The position numbers were made by a program, and so were the translations under genes. Source: Piromyces finnis (lineage: Eukaryota; Neocallimastigomycota; Neocallimastigomycetes; Neocallimastigales; Neocallimastigaceae). Taken from it: DNA of 64,000 nucleotides. The DNA lies in the NCBI GenBank assembly GCA_002104945.1, contig MCFH01000015.1, positions 476,501 through 540,500 of the forward strand. Reading direction: 5' to 3'. The first letter of the stretch is position 1. The number at the start of each line of letters is the position of its first letter. Below, piece by piece: positions 44,879 through 58,738 of the stretch. The notes under the pieces were generated by a model. The model worked only from the letters and a program-made list of their open reading frames with translations, had not been told where the DNA came from and ran no database searches.

Positions 44879-46745
44879 ATGCCATTCCCATTAGAACAAT
44901 GGTACATGGAAATACCAATTGTAACTAGAGTTTATCTTACTTTAGTTGCATTAACTTCTTTCGCATGTGTAATTATCATATATAATAATATATAAAAAAA
45001 TAATTAAAAATAAAATCTATTCAAAAGTAAAAGAGAAATTGGTAATAATGTAATTTTTAAATATATTCACATATATACATAAATAATAGACATTAGATAT
45101 TATAAAACCAATTCAATTATACTTTAATTGGAATCTTATATTACAAAATCATGAGGTAAAGATGTCATTTCCTAATTAAAATTAATTAAAATTCGAATTC
45201 TCTAAATGAATTAATTATTTACAACAATATATATATAAAGTATTGGAGACTTATAACGTCATTTTTATACTTTGGAAACTTCTCCATTGATTTCATCTTC
45301 CATATGTTCTTTATGTATGTAATAAAAACTTCAAAAAACACTATTGAATATAAATTTATAAACTCAATAATATTTAATTTTAAAATTTCAATTAAAATAT
45401 TTGATACACTAATTAATAAATATATGTTACATATTATATATATATAAAAAAAAAACTAAAACACAACACACTATATAATAAATAAATATAAAAAAAACAA
45501 TTAAATGGATAAAATAATATGAAAAATTATTAATTAATAATTTAATGAATTAAACATTTATAAAACAGTTCAAGATACAGTAGAATGTTAGAAGAAGGTT
45601 CTTTCAGAGGAAGAACAGCTGATTATTTCTGGTTATTATTCATGGGTGTTATTGCTTTTATTGTAAGAAATACAAAAATACAAATATATATTTAAATAAG
45701 GATAAATAATTTTCATATTAAACATTATTATTCTATATTCACTTTTATATATTTCATATTATAATATATTATATGATAATTATAATTTTTATATTTATTT
45801 TCTTTGATACATTATATACAAAAAACTCACTTCATTCAACATAATATTTTAAAATAAAATAAATATTCAATATGCTTTTAATGTTTTATTTAAAAAATCA
45901 CATAAATTTTGCAAAATTTGTTACATCCTTCAAAATATAATATACCTTTATTATATCAAAATAAAAATATATATATGAACGCAAATATTTATTTTTAAAA
46001 TAAAAAGATTGTTATTCCAATATTTACAGCAAGATCTCAATTCCTCTTTTTATCTACTCCATTAACCTTTATGCTTGTATATATCTGGTCAAGAAGAAAC
46101 CCACAAGTTCGTATGAGTTTCCTTGGTATACTCAATTTCAATGCTCCATATCTTCCATGGGTTCTTTTAGGTTTCACTATTCTCTTAAACCACATCTGGC
46201 CATCTGGTGATATTCTCGGTTTAATTATTGGTCATATTTATTATTTCTTAGAAGATGTCTATCCAAAACTCTTCAACTTACCATTAACCTATCATATGCT
46301 CGGTGCTCCAAAGTTTGTTAAGAAAGCTTTTGATTACTTAATGCGTGATGCTCAAGATGCAAATTTAATGGATGATGATGATATTGATAATATTGATTCA
46401 GATTCTGACCAAGAAGATTTAAATACCCCATCCACCACTACTGTTCATAATGAAGGTGGATTTATTCTCGGCAATGGAGAAAATCTTGGTGAAAGTAGTT
46501 CAGATAATAAAAAAGAAGAAGAAGAAGCTGGTGAATCACTAACAACACCACCAGTTGAAGAAGCTGAAGAAGCGAAGGCTGATACCTTTACTTCATCTAC
46601 AGAAACTAATGCTAGTCAACCAAACATTAGCTCTGAAGGTTTAAAGAAGCGTACCTTTGTTCCAGATTTTAATCCATCTTCTGAACCGGGAGGTTACAAC
46701 TGGAATTCTTCTTCTACCGATACTGAAAATAAGAAAGATAATTAA
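44879..46745 (+). CDS. Derlin-family protein (Der1/rhomboid pseudoprotease)
   Basis: Derlins are ER membrane proteins that help pull misfolded proteins out for degradation (ERAD). They share the rhomboid fold but lack the catalytic Ser-His pair. Five exons join in frame: 44879-44968, 45090-45155, 45241-45314, 45569-45662 and 46008-46745, about 353 residues. Hallmarks are an N-terminal EQWYMEIPIVTRVYL, the WR motif in YWRLITSF (about 53-60), FFISRYSRMLEEGSFRGR, several hydrophobic segments (for example ADYFWLLFMGVIAFI and APYLPWVLLGFTILL) and the GxxxG motif in GLIIGHIYYF (about 179-188). The C-terminal ~115 residues are unusual: DDDDIDNIDSDSDQED followed by Ser/Thr/Glu-rich sequence, probably cytosolic and disordered. 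Family proteins usually end at about 200-260 residues. No p97-binding SHP motif was confidently seen, though FVPDFNPSSEPGG near the end is Gly/Pro-rich. Confidence 0.9.
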
Positions 46746-47251
46746 AATGAAAAAAAAAAAAAATAAAAGACTCTATATTTTATTTAAAATAATAAAAAGA
46801 ATTAAATGCCCAAATAAAATATAAAAAATATAAAAATAAACAAAAAAAAAAAAAAAAAAATATTTAATAAAGCAACTATTAATATATATAATGTATATCA
46901 TATAATAAAACCAAATTTATGCAAATAAATAAATAAAAAAAACTTTTTAAAAAAAATAATAAACTTAAAATTGATGTTAATATTCTGTTGAATTCGTATG
47001 TATTTGAATAAATATAATTGATTGAAAAGAAGCAAAAAAAAAAAATATATATATATATAAAGGAAGAAAAAAAAAGTAGTTGTAAATTTTTTTATTTTTT
47101 TATATTTTTTTATATTTATTTATTTTTATATATTTTTTTGTTTAATATTTTATTAAATCAAGGATAGTATTATAATTACAAGGCATTATTTTAATATAAC
47201 AATGCAATAATTGATAATATTATTCTTTTATATAATAATAATAATTTAAAA

Positions 47252-47324
<73 letters not shown>

Positions 47325-47578
47325 TTATATTAATAATAACGATAAATGTAATGCTATATTGTTATAATTCCAAACTTTTAAATATAAATGAATAATGCAA
47401 AATTAAATAACTTATTATTTCTTTAAAAAAATGAAAAAAATAATATATAGAATGGGAAATGGAATTATTCACAATATTAGTTATATAATAAAAAATTATA
47501 ATTATTATTTTTTTTTTTGAAAAGATATTAATATTATGAAATGAAACAAAACAGCATTTTTTTATTATTATTATTTAT
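46746..47578. other. Convergent intergenic region Derlin / FHIP-like
   Basis: These 833 bases lie between two facing stop codons. They contain poly-A near 46842-46860, a TA run near 47045-47058 and the ATT array at 47253-47325. They should hold both polyadenylation sites. No gene is seen. Confidence 0.45.
47253..47325. repeat. ATT triplet array, intergenic
   Basis: About 24 uninterrupted ATT units lie between the convergent Derlin and FHIP-like genes, roughly 250 bases beyond the FHIP stop codon, so possibly within or just past its 3' untranslated region. Confidence 0.9.
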
Positions 47579-50500
47579 TTATGCAAGAGCAAAATGTTCA
47601 AGTTGAATATGAAGGGAAGCAATAATATCTTTTAAAAATTCCATTAAAGTAATAGTATTTTTAATTGTTGGTACTTTGAACATATTTAAAAGATCTTGAC
47701 GTGAAGAAGCATCCATAGATTGAAGAAGGGCTTCAAATTCCTGAGAAATATTTTTTGTTGAATCTTCATCTACATAATCCAAGAAACCATCGTAGTTACA
47801 AATATTACTTATATCTACAGCAGATTCCAATGTAATATAAGAACTTTTACCTCTATATTTAATGTTTTCTTGAATATCTTTTACTTTTTCATACATTGAA
47901 ATGTAAAGATTATTAATTCTAGGAGATGTTTTGATAATTTTATAATAATCATTAATTCTTTGAATATGATGTTGGATGATAGTAAAGAGTGATCGACAAT
48001 TCTCGCCATTTGGAAGTATCTGATCATTCATAATTAAATATTGATAAAGGAAGAGGTGATCTGCACTAGTAAAAAGTTGATGGAAAACACCAGATAAAAC
48101 AAGATTAATTTCATAGGAATTTTCTAACCAGTTTTCAACAAGATTAAGAAGACATTGAAGAAGTTGATTATTTTGGAAACCAGCCATAATGGAAATAATA
48201 TCATCAATCTTTTCTTTATCCAATAATTTAATTACATCACTACTATTATTAATTTTTCCTTTACTCTTTGTTGCTGGAGAAGAATTATTCAATGTATTTG
48301 GCATTTTAACATATTGAGAAATATCAATGGAGGAGGAATCATTAGAATTGAAGGATAATAATTTTAATGGATTAGAAAATATTGAATGGAAGGCTTTTTC
48401 AACAGATTGATTATAACCAATAGAAGAACTGACATCCAAAAGATAAGGATAAATAAAAACTCTAGAATTAATGTTTGGAAGTTCAAGACTCTTAAAAAGT
48501 TTTAAGTAACGACCTTCTTGTAATTCATCCATACTTATTTGATCAAATCCAACACCACTAATAAACTTTTGATTAATTTGATTGAAATTCATTTGAAAAA
48601 CTTTTTTAAAGTGATAAACTGAATGGAAAAGCTTTCTATATTCCATTTCAAGTTCCTTTACTCTATCAAAATTAGTATCAGTTTTGATACTCTTAACATC
48701 AATATCCTGATTGCTAGATGAAATATCTATAGATGAAGAAATATTTTGGCATTGGTTTACCTTTTCTTGGGAATAGAAATAACATGGGAATAATTTATGG
48801 GTTGCAATGAAATTTTGTTTATTCAATAAAATAGCAAGCAATTGTAAAGAAACAAGGCGTAAACCATTACTTTCACCAGTTAATCTTGGTATAATATAAC
48901 TATATAAATTTTTATGATAGTTTATGGTATCCTTAGAGTTTTCACAAATAGCTGCTAAATTAATTTCAGATACAGCATAATGAGCAAGGGCTGATTCTTT
49001 TTCATGATGAAATTGAACCTTTCGATCAATTTCACTTATATTTTTAAACTTTTCAATGAAATAATTTGGATTTTTTAATTTTTCTTCAATTTCCTTTGCA
49101 AAAGTTAATGGATTTTCAAATTTTTCAATAGGTGAAATAATTGAATTTAATCTTTTTAATCTTGCACTTGTAAATTTAGTTATTATTTCATCATCATTAA
49201 TGATTTCACATTTATCATACTCTTCATCATTTTCGTTATTTTCGTTATTTTCATTATTTTCATTATTTTCATTATCCTTTTTATCATTTTCTGTTAATGG
49301 TGCTTGTTTTTTTGCAATATCCTGTTCCATGTTAATTTTATGATAATGTTCATATATTGCTTCAATTGACTTAAAGTAATGATCATTATTGTTTGAAATA
49401 TTTTCTGGGAAGAAATTATTTAATAAAAGCTGCGATAAAGCTGGACTTTGTAAATTATTAATTACAAGCTTCAAGTAAAATATATGGCTATAATCTTCCT
49501 CTTTTACTTTTTCAGATGAGAAAAATTGTTTATTTAATATATTTTTAATAAACATATTGTGAATATAGTATAAGAATGAATCAATCATTTTTAAGTTTTT
49601 ACATTCATCAATAATTTTTTGGATAAATTGGAAAATTCTTAAAAATATATTTAATTCATCACTAATAATATGACCTTTAAATGCTTTATTTTTTAAATAA
49701 AATAATTCTTTTTCTTTATCAATTTTTGTTTTTAATATTTCTTTAAATTCTTCACTATCTTTAAATTCTAAATTGTCATTTAAATGATCTATTACATATA
49801 TAAATAATTGAATAATATATATATATATATTTAAAAAAAATGTGAATTTTTCAAATAATTATTGATATTTTTTTTTTAAAAAAAAATACTTATTGGATAC
49901 CTACCAATGATTTGTAAATAGCCTGAATCTTTAAAGGTTGGTAATGCAGCATACGTACCACATAATGAACTAGTAATAACCAATGGAAAGTCATTATCCA
50001 ATAAAAATTTATATAATAAATCACAATCTAATTCTAAAAGAATTGAAATGGCAGTCAATGCATAATCACCTTGGTTACCAGCTTTGAAATAATAATTCAT
50101 TAAATAATTAAATACGAAAAATTCATAATTTGCTCCAAAAGAAGGATCAATATTTTCTGAATCAGCATGAATATGGAAAGGTGAATTATTAGAAAGTGGT
50201 GAAATTACTGATTTTGGGGAAGCAGATGAAAAATAATACGATTCCATTTCCTGACTAGAAATTACATTAATATTATGACTATTATGTTCTTGATTCTTTT
50301 TTGGATACATAAAGAAATTTAAAAGTGTTGGATTTTCATGCATTTTTTGGCACAAGACAAATATTAATTCTTTTAATTTTATTTATTTTAATTATAATAT
50401 AATTATTGTTAGTGTTTAATATTTTTTTGCCATGATTAAATATCCACATGTATATATTTTTATTAATTATTTATTTTTTTCACATTTTTGAGTTTTATTT

Positions 50501-51301
50501 AAAAGAAAGAAAAGAAATTTTATCAAATTAATTTTTATATATTTATATTATTTAATAAGAATCATTATATGAATGTTTTTTTTTTTTTTACCTATCAAAT
50601 AATCTTCATAGAGTTCATTAAGTTTAGGATTAGTTGCTGTCACGTAAATTAATTTATTCATTGATCTTTGAACTGAATGACGAGTTAAAAAGGCCGCATT
50701 GAGTTCACCACATAAATGTGAAAATGATTCAATAACTACTTGTAAAAGACCAAATGGTTGATCTTGTAATGCTGCATCTACAAAGGAACCAAAAATATTA
50801 TTACCTAACATAAATTCCATACAAATGCCTGCTTGATTTGAATGGCTTATACCTTGAAAATGAGGAGAAGCAATAGGACTTGTAGAACTACTACTAATTT
50901 GACGTTCCTCTTTTTCTAAAATATTTAATAATGCTTGAACATGGTTTGGTAAAAGAGTATTTGTAATATAAATTTCTTTATATTCAGGTCCATGATTTCT
51001 ATCAATATATTCCCATATCTATTATAATCCATAATCAACAATATATATATATATAGTAATATATGTTTAATAATTTTTTCCATTATACCTTTTAATAATA
51101 CATACTAATGCTAAAATCAAAATCTACTATAATATAATGATAATGATATATATATGTATATAAATTATGATATAAAAGATAAACCTTTTTTAACTTCAAA
51201 AGATTTTTTTGTTGTGGTGTTAAGGGAACAGTTGATTTCTTTTTTTTAAATCGAATTGATATATCCTTTAACTTTCCCTCAATATCATCTATCATTGACA
51301 T
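47579..51301 (-). CDS. FHIP/FAM160-like protein (FTS-Hook-interacting protein)
   Basis: In animals and Aspergillus, FHIP proteins join the FTS-Hook-FHIP complex that links early endosomes to dynein. Four exons join in frame: 51301-51185, 51018-50592, 50369-49905 and 49788-47579, about 1072 residues. By memory of the family, the matching blocks are PNHVQALLNILEKEER, then GICMEFMLGNNIFGSFVDAA, FLTRHSVQRSMNKLIYV, ELIFVLCQKMHENPTLLNFF and GDYALTAISILLELDCDLL followed by LCGTYAALPTF. Helical repeats continue to residue 1072. A repeat of NEN units lies in exon 4, encoded by a 9-base tandem repeat (about 49229-49277). The assignment to FHIP rests on these blocks and general helical architecture, not on a search. 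Neighbours are unrelated. The start codon at 51301 is divergent from dTMP kinase. Confidence 0.75.
49229..49277. repeat. 9-base coding tandem repeat in the FHIP-like gene
   Basis: About five copies of a 9-base unit (ATTTTCGTT or ATTTTCATT on the plus strand) encode an Asn-Glu-Asn tract on the minus strand. They keep the reading frame and probably vary in number between strains. Confidence 0.8.
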
Positions 51302-51460
51302 TTTCCTCTCTTTTTTTCCCTTTATTGAATGTAATAATAAATATATTACTATTAAGTAAATAAAATATTATTTTCTACAGTATAAAGTTTTAATAAATTT
51401 TAAAGTAATATATTAAAATATTAGTTTTTTTTAAAAAAAAAAAAAATAAAAATAAAAAGA

Positions 51461-51505
<45 letters not shown>

Positions 51506-52158
51506 TATAATAGTTTTTGTTGTTGTTTTATTATTGTTAATAGTATTATTAGTTACTATTAAAATATATATAAATTTTATAAACGTGTTTTAACTATTTT
51601 TTAATAAACTTTAATATTAACATTTTTTTTTTTTAATATCTAGACTTTTAAAAAAAGTAATTAATTAATATTAAAGTCAAAAAAAAAATAATAATAAAAA
51701 AGAGAGAGAGAGAAAAGAAAATAAAACTAATAAAATGGAATGAATAATCTATTACTATTTATAATAATTGTTTATTATATAAATTAAACTTTATGATATG
51801 CTTAATAATGCACTTTGATAAAAAAAAAAAAAAAGGTTTATAATAGAAATAAGATTTTAATAAAAATAGAACTTTATTTTTATTAAAGAATTTTTTAATA
51901 ATTAATCATTAACCCATCCACTAACTAACCAACGAAATAAATTTATATTTTTTATAATTTAAAAAAAAAAAAAAAAAAAGGATATTTAAACTTTTTTTTT
52001 AAAAAAAAAAATTGAATTTATTTTCATATATATATACACCAATATTTCTATGATAAATTAAAACATTTAATTTGTTGTTTTAACTTTTAATATATAACAA
52101 TCCATAATAATTATTTAAATAGAATTAGATACATAATCATTATCAATATAATAAAAAA
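51302..52158. promoter_or_regulatory. Divergent intergenic region FHIP-like / dTMP kinase
   Basis: These 857 bases separate the start codons of two divergent genes. They contain an ATT array at about 51462-51501, an AG run (AAGAGAGAGAGAGAAAAG near 51700-51716) and poly-A/poly-T tracts near 51961-52010. Both promoters must be here. No specific element is identified. Confidence 0.4.
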
Positions 52159-53635
52159 ATGACTAAAAGAACTGCTGAACAAGTAACATCAAATAGTGGA
52201 CAACCATCACCTAAAAAGCAAGCAATTCATAAAGAAAAGTCTGAAAAAAATAGAGGAGCATTTATTTTATTAGAAGGTTGTGACCGTTCAGGAAAAACAA
52301 CACAAGCACAACTTTTACTTCAATCATTAAAAGATAAAGGTCAAAATGTAGAATTTGCACGTTTTCCAGGTATATTAACATGTTTAACTTTTTCAATGTT
52401 AAAGAAAATACCAATTTAGAAAAAAATCAATTCAATTTATTTGAATAATACAACTTAAAAAAAATATTATAAGGAATTTAACATTGTTAATAATTTTATA
52501 ACGATTAAAAACAAATTTGAAATTTTCAAAATTAACCTTTTTTTTTTTTCTCTTCTAATATATATACATTATAACATAAAAAGAAAGAAGTTCTGAAATT
52601 GGCAAAGTTATTGACCAATATTTGAAATCAACAACAAATGAAAAGAATTTAAAATCTATGCATTTATTATTTACAGCCAATCGTTGGGAATTAATGTATT
52701 TATCAAAAAATATATATTTTGTTTAATATTATTTCTTAAATTATTATGCCAAAACAATTGTCAAAAGTAAAAAGAGTATTTTAAAAAATAATATCTAAAT
52801 CAATATGAAAAAGGATTAATTTAATTAAAAATGTGTTAAATTGTCAGTTACATTTCATATTATAAAAAACTATAAAATTAACCCAAACTTCATAATTATC
52901 AGATTCAAAACTTTTATTAATTTTGAAATTTCACCCATATACTTTTGAAAAATTAATAATCTATATAGTTAATTACAAATTTAATTTCAAAAGACAACAT
53001 TTACAAGTTCTTTATTAAATAGTTTTAGCATATTCAATAACAAATATTTTATAAATATATATTTTCATTTATTAATATTTTATTTTATAAATTGTAAAAT
53101 TACTTTTTTTACATTAAATATAAAAGGGAAGATATAGTTAAAAAAATAAAAAAAGGAACAACCTATGTAATTGACCGTTATGCCTATTCTGGTATCGTAT
53201 ATTCTATGGCTAATGGATTAGATAAGGAATGGTGTATAAGAATGGAAAGTAATCTTCCAAAACCCGATATTGTCCTCTTTCTCGATTTATCAGTAGAAGA
53301 TGCTGCTAAACGTGGAGAATATGGTAAAGAACGTTATGAAAAGAAGGCTTTCCAACAAAAAGTACGAGACAATTACCATCAATTAATAGAAGATAACTGG
53401 AAAGTAAGAATTGATTATTTTAATCATAAGAAAATAGAAATATATATTATATATTACATATTTTTATTATATAACGATTAAAACTAATTACACATTATTC
53501 TCTATTTTTTATATATAATGTTAATAATAGGTAATTGATGCCACCCAAACTAAAGAAGAAATCGCTAAACAATTATTAGATTTATCATTAAAAACTATAG
53601 AAGAATCAAAAAATAAGCCAATTCAAACTATATAA
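52159..53635 (+). CDS. Thymidylate (dTMP) kinase
   Basis: This enzyme phosphorylates dTMP to dTDP with ATP, a required step in making dTTP for DNA synthesis. Four exons join in frame: 52159-52369, 52584-52695, 53127-53403 and 53531-53635, about 234 residues. The P-loop [10 protein letters not shown] lies at about 40-49. It is followed by [13 protein letters not shown] (the dTMP-binding FPxR motif), [30 protein letters not shown] (the DRY motif), [18 protein letters not shown] and the lid-like [19 protein letters not shown]. Basic residues in the P-loop (CDRSGKT) are typical of the eukaryotic Cdc8/DTYMK form. An N-terminal extension of about 30 residues ([17 protein letters not shown]) precedes the core and may be a localisation signal. 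The 431-base intron 2 is long for this window. Confidence 0.94.
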
Positions 53636-54500
53636 TTATTATTGTTATTATGACAATATTTTCTTTTTTATTTTTATTTTTTTATTTTCACCATAATAAA
53701 TTTTAAAACTTAATTTTATAAATATATATCTTAAAAAAATTAAAATTACAATCTTTTATTTATTCTAAGATATGATGAATAATACCATCTTTAATACATT
53801 TATATTAATTCTTAAATAACGTAAAAATGGTTTTTTAATAAACATACCTAAATATTTTTTTTTTTTTTTTACATTTGAATTTAACATGAATGAAACTATA
53901 TTTTTTCATTACATATACATGTAAATGTTATGATAAAATTAATATGAATTATTCTTGGAATAATATATATCAAAGAATTTAAAAAAAAGATCATACTGTA
54001 ATTTAATTGATACCCTCTTAATAAATAAAAATAATAATAAAAGTATATTAATTCTCTACTTTTTTTTTTTTTTTTGTAATGTTTTAAAAGTATAAATAAT
54101 TTGATTGTTAAAATTCTTGTAAAGAATATTCTATTATTCTCTATTTTTCATATATTTACTTTGATTTTTTTAAAAAAAAAGTTAAATTTGTATGAATGAT
54201 TAGACTTTTAATAATAAAATAACCAAATAAAACATAAAATATAATAACCATTTTAAATAAAAAAAAAAAAAAGATGAATTAAATTATTTGCAATATCATC
54301 TTTATGTTAAAATTAAATTAAAAAGTCATTGGTTCATTGGTGTTTGTATTATTATGTTTTAAAACTATACTATGAATGAAGTGAAATGAACGAAATCATT
54401 ATTATCAAAATTATAATATATTAGTTATTAATGTAATTCAATGTCGAATGAAACGCCCCATGAAATGAAATAACCAAAAGTGAAATGATTATTGAATAAT

Positions 54501-54527
54501 TTACATTATTCATTTTAAATAATGTAA
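54501..54527. repeat. Perfect inverted repeat, 10-base arms, 7-base loop
   Basis: TTACATTATT at 54501-54510 is followed by a 7-base spacer and the exact complement AATAATGTAA at 54518-54527. It is not next to a gene end, and its role is unknown. Confidence 0.8.
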
Positions 54528-57289
54528 TTATATATTTCATCATTTCATCAAAAACATTATATTATATATAATAATACTTTAAAATATTTATAGAAATGCT
54601 TTTGATACAGCTATAGATATATATTTAATTTTTGAATACATTTTAATATGTTAAGTATTATATTAATCCTATTTATATATATTCTTCAATAAAGAAGATT
54701 ATAAAAAAAAACAATAATATAAATTATACATGAAGACATACTAAAAAATGATTTATTTAAAAAAAAAAAAAAAACAGAATAGTATATAGTATATTTAGTG
54801 TTAAGCCTTAAATTCCATTTTATAATATATTATCCATTTATTAAATGCACAGTATATACATTTTATTTCATTTTAATTATTTAAAAAACGGATAAAGTTT
54901 ATTATCAAAGGACATTTATTTTAAGATTTAGGTATTAAGATATAATCACAACTACTAAACATGAATGGTCAAATAATAATTGCTATAAGAATATAATTAT
55001 ATAGAAATATTTGAAACATATAAAGATGCAACAAATATAAATATATATACATAATAAAATAAACTTTTTAAAAAAAATACACAAAAAATATAAATTTAAA
55101 CTTTTACTTTTTTTTCCATTTCTGTAAAAAAAATACAGAAATTTTAAAACTATATATAAAAAAAGTAATTAATAAAAAAAATTTTTTTTAAAAAAAAAGC
55201 ACACTACATTAATTAAAAATGACTATTTATCATCAATGCATTTAGATTATATATTTATTTCAATTACCTTTTTTTTTTTTAAATAAAAAATAATAAATTA
55301 TGACTTTTATATTTAGGATGAGTAATAGCTTAAAATAAATATATTAATATAACTGAAAATTTTTATTGAGTGCTCATACAAACGCATTATAAAATTACTC
55401 TAAATTTATATATCTATTTCTTGTTTATTCAATTTCCATATTATATATATTTTATTAGATCATTTCAAAATTTATTCTTTTTATAATATTAAAAAAAATA
55501 AAAGTTAAACGACAATTAGATTTTAAATGAGCCTTTAAAAAAAAAAAAAAATTGGAAATATTGATAATTATTTTTGGCATATTAAATAGATGCATGCATT
55601 TCATTTCTATTTTAAATAAATGATCCTTTCCATATTAATATATGCAATACATTATAATGTATACAATATAGTGAACTTACGTAAATCTAAATTACTATTT
55701 TACTTATTATTTTCTATAAAAAAAAGAGAGAAAAAATATTAATAGAAAGTATACATAAAAAGAAATTTTAAAAGAAAATGAAATTTAAAAAAAAGTATAT
55801 AAATATGGAATAAATTTCGCATTTATTTTTATATAAATTGTTATAAAACAAGATATCAATTATACTCATTATATTGTGATATAATACTAGTTTTTCTTTT
55901 TAAAATAATCCCATTCTAATAAATATAGGAAAAAAAAAGGCATTTTGTCATTGATTTGATCAAAAAAACTAAAAAGTAATAATATTTATATATATAAAAT
56001 ATTGATGAGAATAGCTATTTTATAAAGTGAACTTCAAGAAATAATATCACGTGATTTATGTTATTTTAATAAGATTTAAAGTTTCAGATATCTCTATTTT
56101 ATATTTATTTTTTCCACTCTTCATGAATTCTAATGAAATGAACCAAAAACAATTTTCTTTGCCTTTTTTCCATTTTTATATATTTTTAAGTGGTTTTTAT
56201 TGTTATTTATTTTTCTATTTATATCTATTATACTTTAAAAAAGAATCTAAAATTACTAACTAATCGTAGCATAATTCTTTCTTGAATAATACATTTTATT
56301 AAAATTGATACAAATGTAAATACATTTTGATAAAGATAAAAAAAATTTTAAGGTTTTTATAATTATCATTTTCTGTATTTTTTATAAATTTAAGATATGA
56401 AAATTATTTAAAGATTTAATTAAAAAAAAAGAAATAAAAAAGTAAGAAAAAAAAAAATTGATGAAATCACAAAAAAATAAACTTAAAAAAAGAGAAAGTA
56501 GATATTCTATTAAAAATAAAGTTTAAAAACTATATAATTGACATTAATAATCAATATAAAATATAAAATATACCTTAATTTTAGATTTAAATATTGTATA
56601 AATCGACTTTAAAAGAGTTGATTTTAGAGTATTATAAACTAATGGAATTTATATTAAGTGTTAATTTTGAGTATTATTATTATATAAACTAATGGAATCT
56701 ATCTAGTCTATGTATTACATTAGATTTCAATATATCATAACATAATAATAAATACATCAACAATATGAAATTTTAATATTTATTTTATATATTATTATTG
56801 TTTAAATTACATATATAATAGGGACAGACCATGAAAATAAAGTTATTGATATATTAAAAAAAAAAAAATAACGATCATAACCAATAGTTACAACAAGTCT
56901 TAAATACACATTGTTAAAGTTACATATATTGGTTTATTTTAATTTAAAAGGAGAACCTTTAAAAAAAATTTAGTTGGTGTAAAATGTTTATTTATTATCC
57001 TTTTTTTATAATTATTATTTATTATTTATTTATTTATTTATTTATTTATTATTAATATATAAAATTCAAAATGTAATAGATATTATAAATAATTAAATTA
57101 ATAATGTTACATATTTAAATAGCATACTTTTTATTATATGTTAATTGAGAAAGCACAAAGATTTCATATACTATAAAAATGCTTCTAAAATTAAAATACC
57201 TAATAATATAATACATTATGTTCATACACTGTTTTCTTTTAACTATCGTAGCTATCGTATTATGTATCTCCCATCTACAAAAATAATTC

Positions 57290-57455
57290 TAATAGTACCC
57301 TTTTTTTTTTTTTTTGAGAATTGCTACCATCGCAGTATTTTGACCATCAACTCTTTATATAAAAATTATTTTATAATCGAATTCAAAGAATTAAAATGGT
57401 CATCTATATTTTTTTTTATTTCATACAATACATCAAAAGTAGACTTTTTTAAAAA
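57290..57455 (-). pseudogene. Possible decayed minus-strand coding fragment
   Basis: On the minus strand one frame reads KSTFDVLYEIKKNIDDHF and ends at TAA 57368-57366. Just beyond it another frame reads RVDGQNTAMVAILKK across a poly-A tract. The composition looks protein-like in a region otherwise empty, but the frames are short and disjoint, and a 126-codon frame also crosses the same bases on the plus strand. The family is not recognised. Treat it as a weak relic call. Confidence 0.2.
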
Positions 57456-58639
57456 AAAAATAGTCATCACCATTAGCAATAATGACTTATATATTTGTAG
57501 GTCATGTATAATATATATTTATTAATAAAGATAAAGTATATTTAAATTGAATAAAACTCTATTGACTAATTTATTAATTAATCAAATTTAATTAAATAAA
57601 TTTTTAATTAAAAATTAAAATTTTTTGATTTATATAGAATAATATATAAGCAATTTATTAAAGTTTTTTTATGGTATAATGGCTCTATAAATAAATAATA
57701 TCACATTCCCTTAGATTATTTATTAAAATTATCCATCTCAATATATAGGGAATATATTAAGCGCAGAACAAGCTTATAAAATGATAAATGATAGCATAAA
57801 TTGTTACATCCAATAGTATGTACTGTAAAAAGCATTCATTCAAATCAAACGAACTAATAAATAATAATATAAAGTATAGTAAATAGCAATTATTAATAAT
57901 AATTAAAAACATAAAATATAGTAAATAGTAATTATTGATAATAATTAATAATTATAACAAATAATTATAATAATAATAACTATTAAAATGAATTAAATAA
58001 AAATAATCAAATATTATTAATTTATTAAATTTATTTTTAAAATGACCTTTTCTCATTTATTATTCCCTAATTAATATACCCATAAATAGTAGGACTCATG
58101 AAAATATACTTACCACTATTAAAGAGTATATATTTATGATCAATAATCGCAATGAATAATATATGTAAATAATAACTACCTAGATAAAATTATATTCCGT
58201 TATTACCTCTAATATCAATACTTTTTTTATTACAAATAATATTATTACGAATGTATTTTTGTTGTTTTTGACATTTTATATTTATTAAAATATAAATTAA
58301 AATAATAATTAGTATATTATAAATTGATTAAATATAATACATATTACATTATTGAATAAATATTACTATTACATAACTAGCATATAGCATTACTATTGTT
58401 GTTGTTATAAATAAAAGTATATTATTATTTCTTTAATATTAATTAATGTAATTAAAGAAATTCATTATTTTATTTAAAAAAAAGATATTAGTATTATTGT
58501 TTATTTAATAATAATAGAATGACAATAGTTTATTAAGAAAAAAGAAAAGCAATTAAGATCATTTGATCCATACTATTAATCTTTTTTAGAAAATAAATTT
58601 TATAATAATGAAATAGATATAAATTCATTATTTCTTTTT

Positions 58640-58738
58640 TTACAACATAACCTTTTTTAACAATATTACAATACAGCTTTTTGATTTAGCTTCCCCTCCC
58701 CCATTAAGCTTTTTCATCATCATCACGTCTTGTGTGTT
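58640..58738 (-). other. GC-richer island in the gene desert
   Basis: The stretch TTAGCTTCCCCTCCCCC (about 58687-58703), followed by CATCATCATCACGTC, is clearly less AT-rich than anything within several kilobases. The minus strand has a short open frame over it (QDVMMMKKLNGGGEAKSKSC) with no recognisable family. It could be an old exon, a regulatory site or chance. Confidence 0.3.

Noticed and set aside
57145-57525. 126-codon plus-strand frame
   Set aside because: It begins at TTG rather than ATG, is crossed by a poly-T tract and has no recognisable motif; the opposite strand looks at least as protein-like. It is kept only as a weak relic call.
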